Assembly: GCA_011390075.1 (NCBI GenBank)
Contig: JAABTA010000071.1
Span: forward strand, 1-5,737
Source of the DNA: Helicobacteraceae bacterium
GTDB lineage: Bacteria > Campylobacterota > Campylobacteria > Campylobacterales > SZUA-545
Reading direction: 5' to 3'
DNA length: 5,737 nt
Shown here: positions 1-5,737 of the stretch, in pieces
Layout: every line of letters starts with the position of its first letter
Numbering within the stretch: position 1 is the first letter of the stretch
Notes under the pieces: generated by a model
What the model saw: the letters and a program-made list of their open reading frames with translations, nothing else
Told to the model about the DNA's origin: nothing
The model's database searches: none
Translations under genes and position numbers: made by a program

Positions 1-9
1 TAGGTTCAT
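1..9 (-). CDS. Possible start of a further gene running off the left edge
   Basis: The minus strand ends in ATG-AAC-CTA, with TAGGT about 6 nt upstream as a modest ribosome binding site and a good -10 element about 90 nt upstream. Only three codons are visible, so nothing can be said about the product. Confidence 0.25.
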
Positions 10-95
10 TTTTATACCTATCGTAATAAATAGAATAGTTTTTCAATTTTTAACAATACAAATATCAAGATCGCCTCTTTTATCTTTTAAGCCAA

Positions 96-104
96 ATTAT
101 AACA
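96..104 (-). promoter_or_regulatory. Candidate sigma-70 extended -10 promoter facing left
   Basis: The minus strand reads TGTTATAAT here, a perfect TATAAT (96-101) preceded by TG one base upstream (extended -10), within a T-rich stretch. There is no -35 at standard spacing (a TTGAAC lies only about 10 nt upstream), which is usual for Campylobacterota vegetative promoters that rely on the -10. A start point near 88-90 would give a leader of about 80 nt before the ATG at 9-7. The promoter would separate the gene beyond the left edge from the signalling operon. Confidence 0.4.
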
Positions 105-130
105 AAAGTTAGTTCAAAGAAGATATCCTG

Positions 131-158
131 GAATTTTAAACGCGGTATATCAAAATTC
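131..158. repeat. Short inverted repeat at the end of the REC stump
   Basis: A perfect 7-bp inverted repeat, GAATTTT (131-137) and AAAATTC (152-158), is separated by 14 nt. It covers the last sense codons and stop of the REC stump. The stem is AT-rich and no T-run follows on the minus strand, so it is a poor intrinsic terminator. Its position, where receiver homology stops, could mark a rearrangement junction or be chance. Confidence 0.3.
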
Positions 159-233
159 TCTCAATAGAGCAGATAAAATCTCTAGATTTTCTGCAATATC
201 ATCTACTAATAATACCGTCGCATCTTCTCTCAA
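150..233 (-). pseudogene. Truncated response-regulator stump (first part of a REC domain)
   Basis: A 27-codon frame starting TTG reads R-E-D-A-T-V-L-L-V-D-D-I-A-E-N-L-E-I-L and ends L-L-R-E-F-TGA. The hydrophobic strand followed by D11-D12, then a helix with N16, is the strand-1/helix-1 signature of a receiver domain. It closely parallels T-I-L-I-V-D-D-M-Q-S-N in the cyclase encoded upstream in this cluster. Everything after helix 1, including the phospho-acceptor Asp, Thr and Lys, is absent, and none of the three frames downstream resumes a recognisable receiver. An ideal Shine-Dalgarno (AAGGAGA, 241-247) stands 7 nt before the TTG, and no in-frame ATG exists upstream before a stop. It lies 50 nt after the kinase gene, where a partner response regulator is often found. 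The best reading is a gene broken by deletion, perhaps with an earlier frameshift: a shifted frame briefly reads Y-R-V just past the stop. A translated micropeptide is possible but less likely. Confidence 0.65.
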
Positions 234-240
234 CTTTATA

Positions 241-247
241 TCTCCTT
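241..247 (-). promoter_or_regulatory. Strong ribosome binding site before the REC stump
   Basis: AAGGAGA on the minus strand, 7 nt before the TTG at 233-231, is a near-perfect anti-16S match. It decides the TTG start and shows that this was once, or still is, a translated gene start. Confidence 0.65.
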
Positions 248-283
248 TTTGTGCAAGTAATCTTTATTCAATAGCTAATACCC

Positions 284-2518
284 TTATGAAAGTTTTGGAC
301 TATCCACATACCCTCTTACAACACGAAAAAGCTCCTCTTTATCAATAGGTTTGCCTAGATGGTCATTCATCCCTGCTTCAATTACTTTCTCTCTATCTTC
401 TACCATTGCAGCTGCTGTAAGGGCTACTATTGGAATCTCTTTGCTATGTTTTCTAATCTCTTTTGTGGCTTCATAGCCACTCATTACTGGCATTTGAAGA
501 TCCATTAAGATAATATGATATCTCTTCTTATCTTCCAAAAACTTCTCCACACCCTCTTTTCCGTTTGAGGCTATGCTTACAGTTGCGCCAATGCCTTCTA
601 GCATCATCTTAGCTACTAATTGGTTGACCTCATTGTCCTCTACTAAAAGCACCTCCAAATTACCTAAGAGATCTTTTGCTACCTCTTCATCTTTCAAAGT
701 AGCTACAACCTCTTCTTTGTCCCAACTCTTGACATCCACCTCAAGAGTAAAACGCACTTGTGTACCAGCATCTAGTTTACTTTTTACCTCTATCTCTCCT
801 CCAAAGGCTTCAACGATTCTTTTGGTAATAACAAGACCTAAACCAGTGCCTCCATGCTTACGAGTCGTAGAGCTATCGGCTTGTGTGAATGGGTTAAATA
901 ACTTTTGAATCTGCTCTTTGCTCATGCCTATACCTGTATCCTCAACACAAAAAGAGAGGAGTGCCCTAGAAGAGTCTAATCTTTTTTCTAAAAAGGCTGA
1001 GACCTTAACCTCTCCACTTTGAGTAAATTTGATGCCGTTGGATGCTAGATTAATGAGTACTTGAGTGAGTCTGAGTTCATCTCCAAAAAAAGAGGCAGGA
1101 AGATGAGGATCTTCATAGAGTACAAACTCTATTCCTTTCTCTTTTGCTTTCTCTTCAAACATCACCCAAAGCTGGGAGCTAATGCTGTTAAAACAAACTG
1201 GCTCATACTCAAGCTCTAGCTTGCCAGCTTCTATTTTAGAGTAGTCTAGTATGTCGTTAATAATGCCTAAAAGAATTTTAGAAGAGCTATTAATCTTTTC
1301 TACAAGATCTTTTTCTCTCTCTTTAAGATCCATATCATAAAGCACTTGACTCAACCCAATAACAGCATTCATAGGGGTGCGTATCTCATGGGACATATTG
1401 GCCAAAAATTCCGATTTTGCTCTGCTGGCCTCTTCGGCTTTTACCTTAGCCTCTTCTAAATCTCTTTGAGCTTTTTTCTGTTCTGTTATATCTTGATGGG
1501 TGCCACTCATAACCAAAGGTTTACCATGATCATCATATTGAGAGATCTTTCCTCTATCTAAAACCCAAATCCAAGAGCCATCTTTGTGCTTCATTCTTGA
1601 CTCACACTCATAGTAATCGCTTTTACCCTCAAGGTGTTTTTGGATAAGTTCACCACTTTTTTCTAGATCTTTAGGGTGAGCCGCACTCATCCATGTCTCT
1701 ATGGATGCAGGTGATAACTCCTCTAAGGTGTAACCTATCATCTGTGCCCATCTCTCATTAAAAGTGGTCTCTCCTGTTTGGATATTCCACTCCCATGTCC
1801 CCACATGTGTTCCCTCTAAAATATTAAAAAAACTTCTTCTTTGAGACTGGATCTCTTCTATATTATGCAATAGTGACCTTCTTGCGTGCTCAAAGCTTTT
1901 TCCTAACTTGCCAATCTCATCATCTGCCTGCCACAAAAAGCTCTTTTCTAATCTATTTTGAGAAAGCTCTTGTGCTTGCACTGAGAGCCTATGAATTGGT
2001 GAAATAATCTTTTTATACAGAGCAATCAACAAAAGAAGAAGAGTCATCATAAACTGAAAAACAAACAACCCAACATAGCCACCTATCTCCTTTTGCACCT
2101 CCTCTTGCATTACAAAATCTGAAACTCCAATTGCAAATTTGCCAATGAGCTTTTCATCATTATAGATATTCTCTTCGTGGACAATTACACTCCCTTTTTT
2201 ATTCTCATGTTTAATATCAATAAAAAGTTCTTCTGTCTGCACATCTTTCACTTCAATAAAAACCAACCGCTCATCCTCTAGAATTGGCTCAAGAGCACTC
2301 ATAGCACTATCTACCCGAAGTTCCCAAAGAGGAACAGCAAGAGAGGAGGCAAGAAGTTTACCCATGCTTTTTGTAAATTTCTCTACCTCTTGCATTCGCT
2401 CCTGCTTCTCTACTTTAATAAATATATACCCAGAAACCAGTGTTGGCACAAGAAGTGCAACAAAAAGTACAACAGCTACAAAGCTTGTGAGTTTAAGATC
2501 TCTAATTTTTTGTATCAT
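284..2518 (-). CDS. Membrane hybrid sensor histidine kinase (HAMP-PAS-HisKA-HATPase-REC)
   Basis: This is a complete 744-residue protein in the inner membrane. TM1 is about 11-33. A roughly 115-residue periplasmic domain (34-148) contains L-A-S-S-L-A-V-P-L-W-E-L, a pattern seen in small Cache/CHASE-like sensor regions. TM2 is about 149-168, then HAMP (170-222). PAS (about 230-348) has G-T-W-E-W-N, I-G-Y-T-L-E-E-L and a closing H-Q-D-I-T-E-Q-K, and a coiled linker follows (349-370). HisKA has F-L-A-N-M-S-H-E-I-R-T-P-M-N, with phospho-acceptor H377. HATPase_c has N494 in the N box, D-T-G-I-G at 527-531, F-N-P-F and G-G-T-G-L-G-L at 556-562. The C-terminal REC has E627/D628, phospho-acceptor D673, T701 and K723. 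All key residues are intact, so kinase activity and internal His-to-Asp transfer are expected. It has no HPt of its own, so phosphate must leave through a separate HPt. The ATG has only a weak upstream GAG and lies inside the preceding gene (17-nt overlap), which suggests translational coupling to the binding proteins. The stop is TAA at 286-284. Confidence 0.95.
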   Translation of the reverse strand: MIQKIRDLKLTSFVAVVLFVALLVPTLVSGYIFIKVEKQERMQEVEKFTKSMGKLLASSLAVPLWELRVDSAMSALEPILEDERLVFIEVKDVQTEELFIDIKHENKKGSVIVHEENIYNDEKLIGKFAIGVSDFVMQEEVQKEIGGYVGLFVFQFMMTLLLLLIALYKKIISPIHRLSVQAQELSQNRLEKSFLWQADDEIGKLGKSFEHARRSLLHNIEEIQSQRRSFFNILEGTHVGTWEWNIQTGETTFNERWAQMIGYTLEELSPASIETWMSAAHPKDLEKSGELIQKHLEGKSDYYECESRMKHKDGSWIWVLDRGKISQYDDHGKPLVMSGTHQDITEQKKAQRDLEEAKVKAEEASRAKSEFLANMSHEIRTPMNAVIGLSQVLYDMDLKEREKDLVEKINSSSKILLGIINDILDYSKIEAGKLELEYEPVCFNSISSQLWVMFEEKAKEKGIEFVLYEDPHLPASFFGDELRLTQVLINLASNGIKFTQSGEVKVSAFLEKRLDSSRALLSFCVEDTGIGMSKEQIQKLFNPFTQADSSTTRKHGGTGLGLVITKRIVEAFGGEIEVKSKLDAGTQVRFTLEVDVKSWDKEEVVATLKDEEVAKDLLGNLEVLLVEDNEVNQLVAKMMLEGIGATVSIASNGKEGVEKFLEDKKRYHIILMDLQMPVMSGYEATKEIRKHSKEIPIVALTAAAMVEDREKVIEAGMNDHLGKPIDKEELFRVVRGYVDSPKLS

Positions 2519-3245
2519 GCTCTATTCTTCTAAGCTCCCTATTGATAGCTTTTTCTATAGCACCACTTTTTTTCAATTTTAAAAAAGAGTCTTGCCATTT
2601 TTTTACAATACTCTTATCGGTGCCTTTTGAGATAGCAATATAGAGTGGATATTCAAAAACAAGCACTCCAGTATTTTCAAAATCACTCTTTGCAAACCCC
2701 TCCAAAAGAGCTTTATATGTAAAAAAATACTCACTCACTGTCAAAAGATCTGATCTGCCTTTTTTTAAACTTTTAAAATCAGCCATACTCCTTGAGAGAG
2801 TAGAGAGATTAGAAAACCCTAGCTCAGCTAAGGTCATATGTGCGGCATTAGTGGTTGGTCCCGCATCAATAGTTCCTACTTTTTTGGCATCCTCTAGGCT
2901 CTCTACTTCTAATGCATTACTACTACTTTTAAAAAGATAGACTCTATCTTGCACAATTGGTCCAATCCAAAAAAAGAGTTCCTCTCTTTGCTTGGTCCTA
3001 GCTGTTGTATACAGAATGTGATTTTTTCTCTCTAGAGCACTCTTATACGCCCTATTCCAAGGAACAATCTCTATTACATCACTATTGTTGATATCATTTT
3101 GAATGAGCTTTACAATTTTGGTAGTTATCCCTACAATATTGCCACCCTCTTGGTAGTTCCATGGAGGATGATTTTCTGTATAGATAGTCAGTTGATGGCC
3201 TTGCATAATCACTACTACCAAGGAAAAAAGTAGCAATTTTCTCAC
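2502..3245 (-). CDS. Periplasmic solute-binding protein, SBP_bac_3 family (second of tandem pair)
   Basis: This 247-residue protein begins with GTG and a clear signal peptide (M-R-K-L-L-L-F-S-L-V-V-V-I-M-Q-G, cut near residue 16-18). The mature start T-E-N-H-P-P-W-N-Y-Q-E-G-G-N-I-V-G-I matches the family 3 lobe-1 signature. V-P-W-N-R-A-Y (61-67) and A-R-T-K-Q-R (82-87) follow, with R87 at the usual carboxylate-contacting position, then G-R-S-D (163-166) in lobe 2. Its layout parallels the upstream neighbour, including a shared P-W-x-R-A and a C-terminal K-x-W-Q-D-x-x-x-K-L-x-K-x-G. The two look like diverged products of an old tandem duplication. The start overlaps the upstream TGA (GTGA, 4 nt) and the 3' end overlaps the kinase start by 17 nt, so translation of all three is probably coupled. 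With no transporter genes alongside, a sensory co-receptor role with the adjacent kinase is likely but unproven. The ligand is unknown. Confidence 0.9.
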   Translation of the reverse strand: MRKLLLFSLVVVIMQGHQLTIYTENHPPWNYQEGGNIVGITTKIVKLIQNDINNSDVIEIVPWNRAYKSALERKNHILYTTARTKQREELFFWIGPIVQDRVYLFKSSSNALEVESLEDAKKVGTIDAGPTTNAAHMTLAELGFSNLSTLSRSMADFKSLKKGRSDLLTVSEYFFTYKALLEGFAKSDFENTGVLVFEYPLYIAISKGTDKSIVKKWQDSFLKLKKSGAIEKAINRELRRIEHDTKN

Positions 3246-3958
3246 GAACCTTCCTTTTGGATATATTTTTTATAAATGGCTCTATACTCTCCGTTTTTTC
3301 GTAACTTTTCAAGCTCATCTTGCCACCTTTTAACTTCGCTATCACTAAATGCTTTGTTAAATCCAATACATAGTTCTGTGCTGTATAACTTTAGCTTTGA
3401 CTGCTCTACTTTGCTAATGTCAAGATCTAAGGCATATACTGAAAAAGGAGCTGCTACAAAGGTGTCAATTTTGCCACTTAAGAGTTTCTGCACCATCACT
3501 TTAGTTGAGGAGGAGTAGTCCAAATCTTTAAACCCTTGTTGGACAAGATATTTATGAGATCCAAAATCTTGCACCACTCCTATAGTATGACTCTTTAGAT
3601 CTTTAAGAGAGTTAAGCTCCAAACCCCTACCCTTCTTTACAAAAAAGAAGACCTGAGCTTCGCTTACAGGACAGGCAAATTTATACTTTTTAGCTCTCTC
3701 TTTAGTATAGGACATAGAAAAAAGTGCTGCTCTTTCATTTGTTTCTAAAATATTAAGTGCCCTCGACCAAGGATAGACTCTTATGGTTTTATCTTCATAT
3801 CCTAAATTTGTAAGTACCTTTTCTACCACCTCCGTACCAACCCCCTTAAGCTCACCTTTTTCAAGGTAGTTGTAGGGCTTTAGATCCTCTGTCATAAGGA
3901 ACAGATCTTTTCCATACATAGAGATCATCACTGACACAATTAGAACTACTATTCTCAT
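3242..3958 (-). CDS. Periplasmic solute-binding protein, SBP_bac_3 family (first of tandem pair)
   Basis: This 238-residue protein starts with a short, weakly basic hydrophobic signal sequence (residues 1-16, M-R-I-V-V-L-I-V-S-V..., likely cut near G16), so it should be exported to the periplasm. The mature part begins T-E-D-L-K-P-Y-N-Y-L-E-K-G-E-L-K-G-V-G, the typical first lobe of family 3 binding proteins. Y-P-W-S-R-A-L (62-68) and S-Y-T-K-E-R (83-88) follow; R88 sits where relatives bind a ligand carboxylate. G-V-V-Q-D-F-G-S (127-134) and S-G-K-I-D (161-165) mark the second lobe. The size fits a single two-lobe domain. The ligand cannot be named; an amino acid or other small carboxylate is only a family-level guess. 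No permease or ATPase gene is in the window. The ATG at 3958 has a strong G-rich Shine-Dalgarno (GGGAG, 7 nt upstream), 23 nt after the cyclase stop. Its TGA overlaps the GTG start of the next gene. Confidence 0.9.
   Translation of the reverse strand: MRIVVLIVSVMISMYGKDLFLMTEDLKPYNYLEKGELKGVGTEVVEKVLTNLGYEDKTIRVYPWSRALNILETNERAALFSMSYTKERAKKYKFACPVSEAQVFFFVKKGRGLELNSLKDLKSHTIGVVQDFGSHKYLVQQGFKDLDYSSSTKVMVQKLLSGKIDTFVAAPFSVYALDLDISKVEQSKLKLYSTELCIGFNKAFSDSEVKRWQDELEKLRKNGEYRAIYKKYIQKEGS
3249..3256 (-). promoter_or_regulatory. Ribosome binding site supporting the GTG start of the second binding protein
   Basis: AAGGAAGG lies within the last codons of the upstream gene, with its AAGGA core 6 nt before the GTG at 3245-3243. 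It supports this GTG as the real start, because no in-frame ATG would preserve the signal peptide as well. Confidence 0.7.
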
Positions 3959-3981
3959 ATCTCACTCCCCCCTATAAAATC

Positions 3982-5265
3982 TTAGCTCATCTTTACCCTA
4001 TTTCTTCCGCTTTTCTTGGAGTCATACAAAAGATCATCTGCCTCTTTATAGATGGTATCCATATCTTTTGTCTCCTCTGCACTTTTGCACACAAGTCCCA
4101 TAGATGCAGTAATATACTTGCTTGCACTGTTATGTTCGTGGGGAATTTTTAGAGACTCAATACTCTCTCTTACACTCTGTGCAAAAGCAAAAGCCTTCTC
4201 TTTGCTTTCGGCTTTATAGACAATTCCGAACTCTTCTCCACCAAGTCTAAAGGCTCTGTCGTCTGCTTCTTTAAGAATCTCTTTCAAACAAGTAGCAAAC
4301 GCTTTTAAGACATCGTCACCCATTTGGTGTCCATAGTTGTCGTTATACTGTTTAAAGTGATCAATATCCATAAGCAAAAAGCAGACAAGCGTGTCGTCTC
4401 TTTTGCCCCTCTCTAGAGTTTTTGGGAAAGTTTCATTAAAGTGTCTTCTATTAAAAATGCGAGTTAGCCCATCGGTAATTGAGATCTCTTCGACTCTTTT
4501 TTTATCGGTAATATCTTGTCTAATAGCGGTGTAGCCAACCCTTTGCTGCTGCTCATAGATAGGATAGATCTTGGCTTGCACCCAGTAGTGCCCACCATCT
4601 TTTTTTAAGTTTTTAATCTCTCCTTCCCATGTTTTTCCAGCAACCACAGTCTCCCATAGCTCTTCATAGACTTTTTCATTAAAATCGGGGTGTCTCACAA
4701 TGCGGTGGTTTTTTCCTAGGAGCTCCTCTTTGGAGTATCCACTAATATCGCAAAAAGCTTGGGATACATAGGTGATGTTGCCATCTAGATCGGTGCTTGA
4801 GGTGATGACATTCTCATCAACAAGTTGGATATACTCTTTGAGCTTCTCATTTTTCCGAAAAAGCTCCTCTCTTTTTTGTTTGAGCTGAATATGCACTTTT
4901 ACTCTTGCTAACACAATAGAAGCATGAAAAGGCTTGGCAATATAGTCAACAGCCCCAAGATGAAAGCCCCTCTTTTCATCCTCTACAGAGGTGCTTCCTG
5001 TGATAAAGATTATAGGAATATGTTTGGTTTGAGGATTGTCACTAAGGGCTTGGCACACCTCATAACCATCCATCTCAGGCATGAGCACATCCAATAAAAC
5101 AAGGTCAATCCCCCCTTGCTGGACAACTTCTAGAGCTCTTTTGCCATTTTTTGCCACCTTAAGATTATAACTCTGTTTTAAAAACTCGCTCAAAACTGCA
5201 ATATTTGATTGCATATCATCAACAATTAAAATCGTTGGCTCTAATTTATTATTTGCTAGATGCAT
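3982..5265 (-). CDS. Response regulator diguanylate cyclase (REC-PAS-GGDEF)
   Basis: This 427-residue cytoplasmic protein has three recognisable domains. REC (about 10-128) has the acidic pair D16/D17, phospho-acceptor D59 in L-L-D-V-L-M-P, T89 and K111-P. A helical linker (129-145) leads to a PAS domain (about 146-255). The PAS has G-Y-S-K-E-E-L-L-G, H-R-I-V-R-H-P-D-F and a W-x-G-E-I-K-N strand, like the Aer-type PAS common in Campylobacterota, and ends in Q-D-I-T-D-K-K. GGDEF (about 262-425) begins D-G-L-T-R-I-F-N-R-R, carries the metal-binding M-D-I-D-H-F-K and N-D-x-Y-G-H-x-x-G-D, and has active-site G-G-E-E-F at 342-346. It should therefore be a competent cyclase making c-di-GMP from two GTP. 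The allosteric I-site position reads E333-A-D-D336 instead of R-x-x-D, so product inhibition is probably lost. The ATG has GAGGGA 3 nt upstream, overlapping the previous stop. Phosphorylation of D59 by an operon partner is inferred. The PAS might bind a redox or small-molecule cofactor, but none is evident from sequence. Confidence 0.95.
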   Translation of the reverse strand: MHLANNKLEPTILIVDDMQSNIAVLSEFLKQSYNLKVAKNGKRALEVVQQGGIDLVLLDVLMPEMDGYEVCQALSDNPQTKHIPIIFITGSTSVEDEKRGFHLGAVDYIAKPFHASIVLARVKVHIQLKQKREELFRKNEKLKEYIQLVDENVITSSTDLDGNITYVSQAFCDISGYSKEELLGKNHRIVRHPDFNEKVYEELWETVVAGKTWEGEIKNLKKDGGHYWVQAKIYPIYEQQQRVGYTAIRQDITDKKRVEEISITDGLTRIFNRRHFNETFPKTLERGKRDDTLVCFLLMDIDHFKQYNDNYGHQMGDDVLKAFATCLKEILKEADDRAFRLGGEEFGIVYKAESKEKAFAFAQSVRESIESLKIPHEHNSASKYITASMGLVCKSAEETKDMDTIYKEADDLLYDSKKSGRNRVKMS

Positions 5266-5272
5266 TTTTCCC

Positions 5273-5725
5273 TCATTTGTACCAATTTTTTATAATTTCT
5301 AACGCTACTTCATACTCAAAATCTTCCAAGAGACCTACAAGTTTCTCCACCTCTTCTTGAGCAAATCGTTCCTTTAGATTATATCGTAAAGACTCAATCT
5401 CTTTCTCCTCTATCAGCGAGCCACCCTCTAAAGATGTTTGCACCCTTGCGAGGAGGCTCTCTATATCCTCTTTCGTGCCCTTTTGCTCATCCTTATAACT
5501 CTTTTCTTTCTGTTTTTCTAGCTCCTGCTTTAAGCGAGAGAGGGCCTCTTTAAAATCTTTTAGCATCTCACTAGAGATCTCTTTGTGCTCTTTATATGCG
5601 CTATCAATTTTTTGACACTCTAAAGCCACTTCGTTAGCTCCTAAGTTGCCACTGACACCTTTAAGGGCGTGTATAAGCGAGGGAGCCCCCTCTTTTTTGC
5701 TCTCAATTTGCTCTACAATGTCTTG
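5273..5725 (-). CDS. HPt-domain protein, C-terminal part (probable tail of a hybrid histidine kinase), 5' truncated
   Basis: The frame is open to the right edge, so the N-terminus is missing. A GTG at 5629 is only an internal valine, because the HPt motif lies upstream of it. The motif H-A-L-K-G-V-S-G-N-L-G-A starts at the codon 5671-5669. Its histidine is the expected phospho-acceptor, followed by the conserved K-G and G-A of HPt helices. After it come a Lys/Glu-rich, probably coiled segment and an end reading F-E-Y-E-V-A-L-E-I-I. This resembles the extension that closes many hybrid kinases after the HPt (pattern D-F-x-x-x-A-L). About 150 residues are visible before TGA at 5275-5273. HPt domains shuttle phosphate between receiver aspartates in the cytoplasm. 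The gene is followed after 7 nt by the diguanylate cyclase, whose Shine-Dalgarno overlaps this stop, so the two are probably co-transcribed. A stand-alone HPt protein cannot be excluded, because the upstream part is unseen. Confidence 0.85.
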   Translation of the reverse strand, partial: QDIVEQIESKKEGAPSLIHALKGVSGNLGANEVALECQKIDSAYKEHKEISSEMLKDFKEALSRLKQELEKQKEKSYKDEQKGTKEDIESLLARVQTSLEGGSLIEEKEIESLRYNLKERFAQEEVEKLVGLLEDFEYEVALEIIKNWYK

Positions 5726-5737
5726 AGATCGGAAGAG
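5726..5737. other. Probable Illumina adapter residue at contig end
   Basis: The final 12 bases of the window, AGATCGGAAGAG, are identical to the first 12 bases of the common Illumina TruSeq adapter and sit exactly at the sequence end. That is where untrimmed read-through would be left in an assembly. An exact 12-base match at this one position by chance is about 1 in 17 million. The four codons it contributes to the minus-strand frame (L-F-R-S) should not be trusted as part of the protein. The genuine sequence most likely ends at 5725. Confidence 0.87.

Noticed and set aside
1..283. Intrinsic terminator, tRNA, small RNA or CRISPR repeats in the left intergenic region
   Set aside because: No GC-rich stem followed by a T-run, no cloverleaf elements and no regularly spaced repeats could be found by reading either strand.
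573..908. Plus-strand open frame of 111 codons
   Set aside because: It is antisense to the kinase ATPase and receiver region, low-complexity Ser/Thr/Leu in composition, and has no family resemblance. It mirrors the codon pattern of the real gene.
2364..2582. Plus-strand open frame of 72 codons
   Set aside because: It is antisense to the kinase N-terminus and the end of the second binding protein, with no coding signature of its own.
3094..3366. Minus-strand open frame of 90 codons across the junction of the two binding-protein genes
   Set aside because: It runs in another frame through both binding-protein coding regions, has no motif and no ribosome binding site, and the two overlapped genes are clearly genuine.
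3276..3518. Plus-strand open frame of 80 codons
   Set aside because: It is antisense to the first binding protein, Ser/Leu-rich and without recognisable features.
2502..3958. Amino acid ABC importer operon
   Set aside because: Only binding proteins are present. The flanking genes are a diguanylate cyclase and a kinase, and no permease or ATPase is visible, so transport is not supported within the window.
5273..5629. Gene start at the GTG at 5629 for the HPt-region protein
   Set aside because: The HPt phospho-acceptor motif lies in frame upstream of this codon and the frame is open to the edge, so the GTG is an internal valine.

Overview
This window reads as one leftward (minus-strand) signal-transduction cluster from a Campylobacterota-type bacterium (Sulfurimonas/Sulfurovum/Arcobacter-like). 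The assignment is an inference. It rests on the AT-rich composition, the Lys/Glu/Leu/Phe-rich proteins, the Aer-like PAS joined to a GGDEF domain, and the wall-to-wall two-component architecture. No rRNA or housekeeping marker is present to confirm it.

Layout in the direction of transcription, right to left. (1) 5725-5273 is the C-terminal end of a protein with a histidine phosphotransfer (HPt) domain, most likely the tail of a large hybrid histidine kinase; its 5' part lies outside the window. The last 12 bases, 5726-5737, match the start of the standard Illumina adapter exactly and are probably not genomic. (2) 5265-3982 encodes a REC-PAS-GGDEF diguanylate cyclase. (3) 3958-3242 and 3245-2502 encode two related small periplasmic solute-binding proteins of the SBP_bac_3 type, overlapping by 4 nt. 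(4) 2518-284 encodes a membrane hybrid histidine kinase (TM, small periplasmic domain, TM, HAMP, PAS, HisKA, HATPase_c, REC) whose start overlaps the preceding gene by 17 nt. (5) 233-150 is a 27-codon ORF with an ideal ribosome binding site that encodes only the first part of a receiver domain, so it looks like the stump of a lost response regulator. (6) 1-149 is AT-rich non-coding DNA with a perfect extended -10 promoter motif facing left and a possible start codon at the window edge, probably the leader of the next gene.

How the genes may work together (inference): the binding proteins have no ABC permease or ATPase gene in the window and lie directly upstream of, and overlapping with, the membrane kinase. 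They may therefore present ligands to the kinase rather than feed a transporter. The kinase carries its own REC (D673) but no HPt. An HPt (in gene 1) and a REC-fused c-di-GMP synthase (gene 2) are encoded just upstream. A relay from kinase His to REC Asp to HPt His to REC-GGDEF Asp, with c-di-GMP as output, is therefore possible within this operon, although gene 1 may be an independent kinase. Tight spacing throughout (7 nt, 23 nt, -4 nt, -17 nt) supports one transcript whose promoter is off the right edge.
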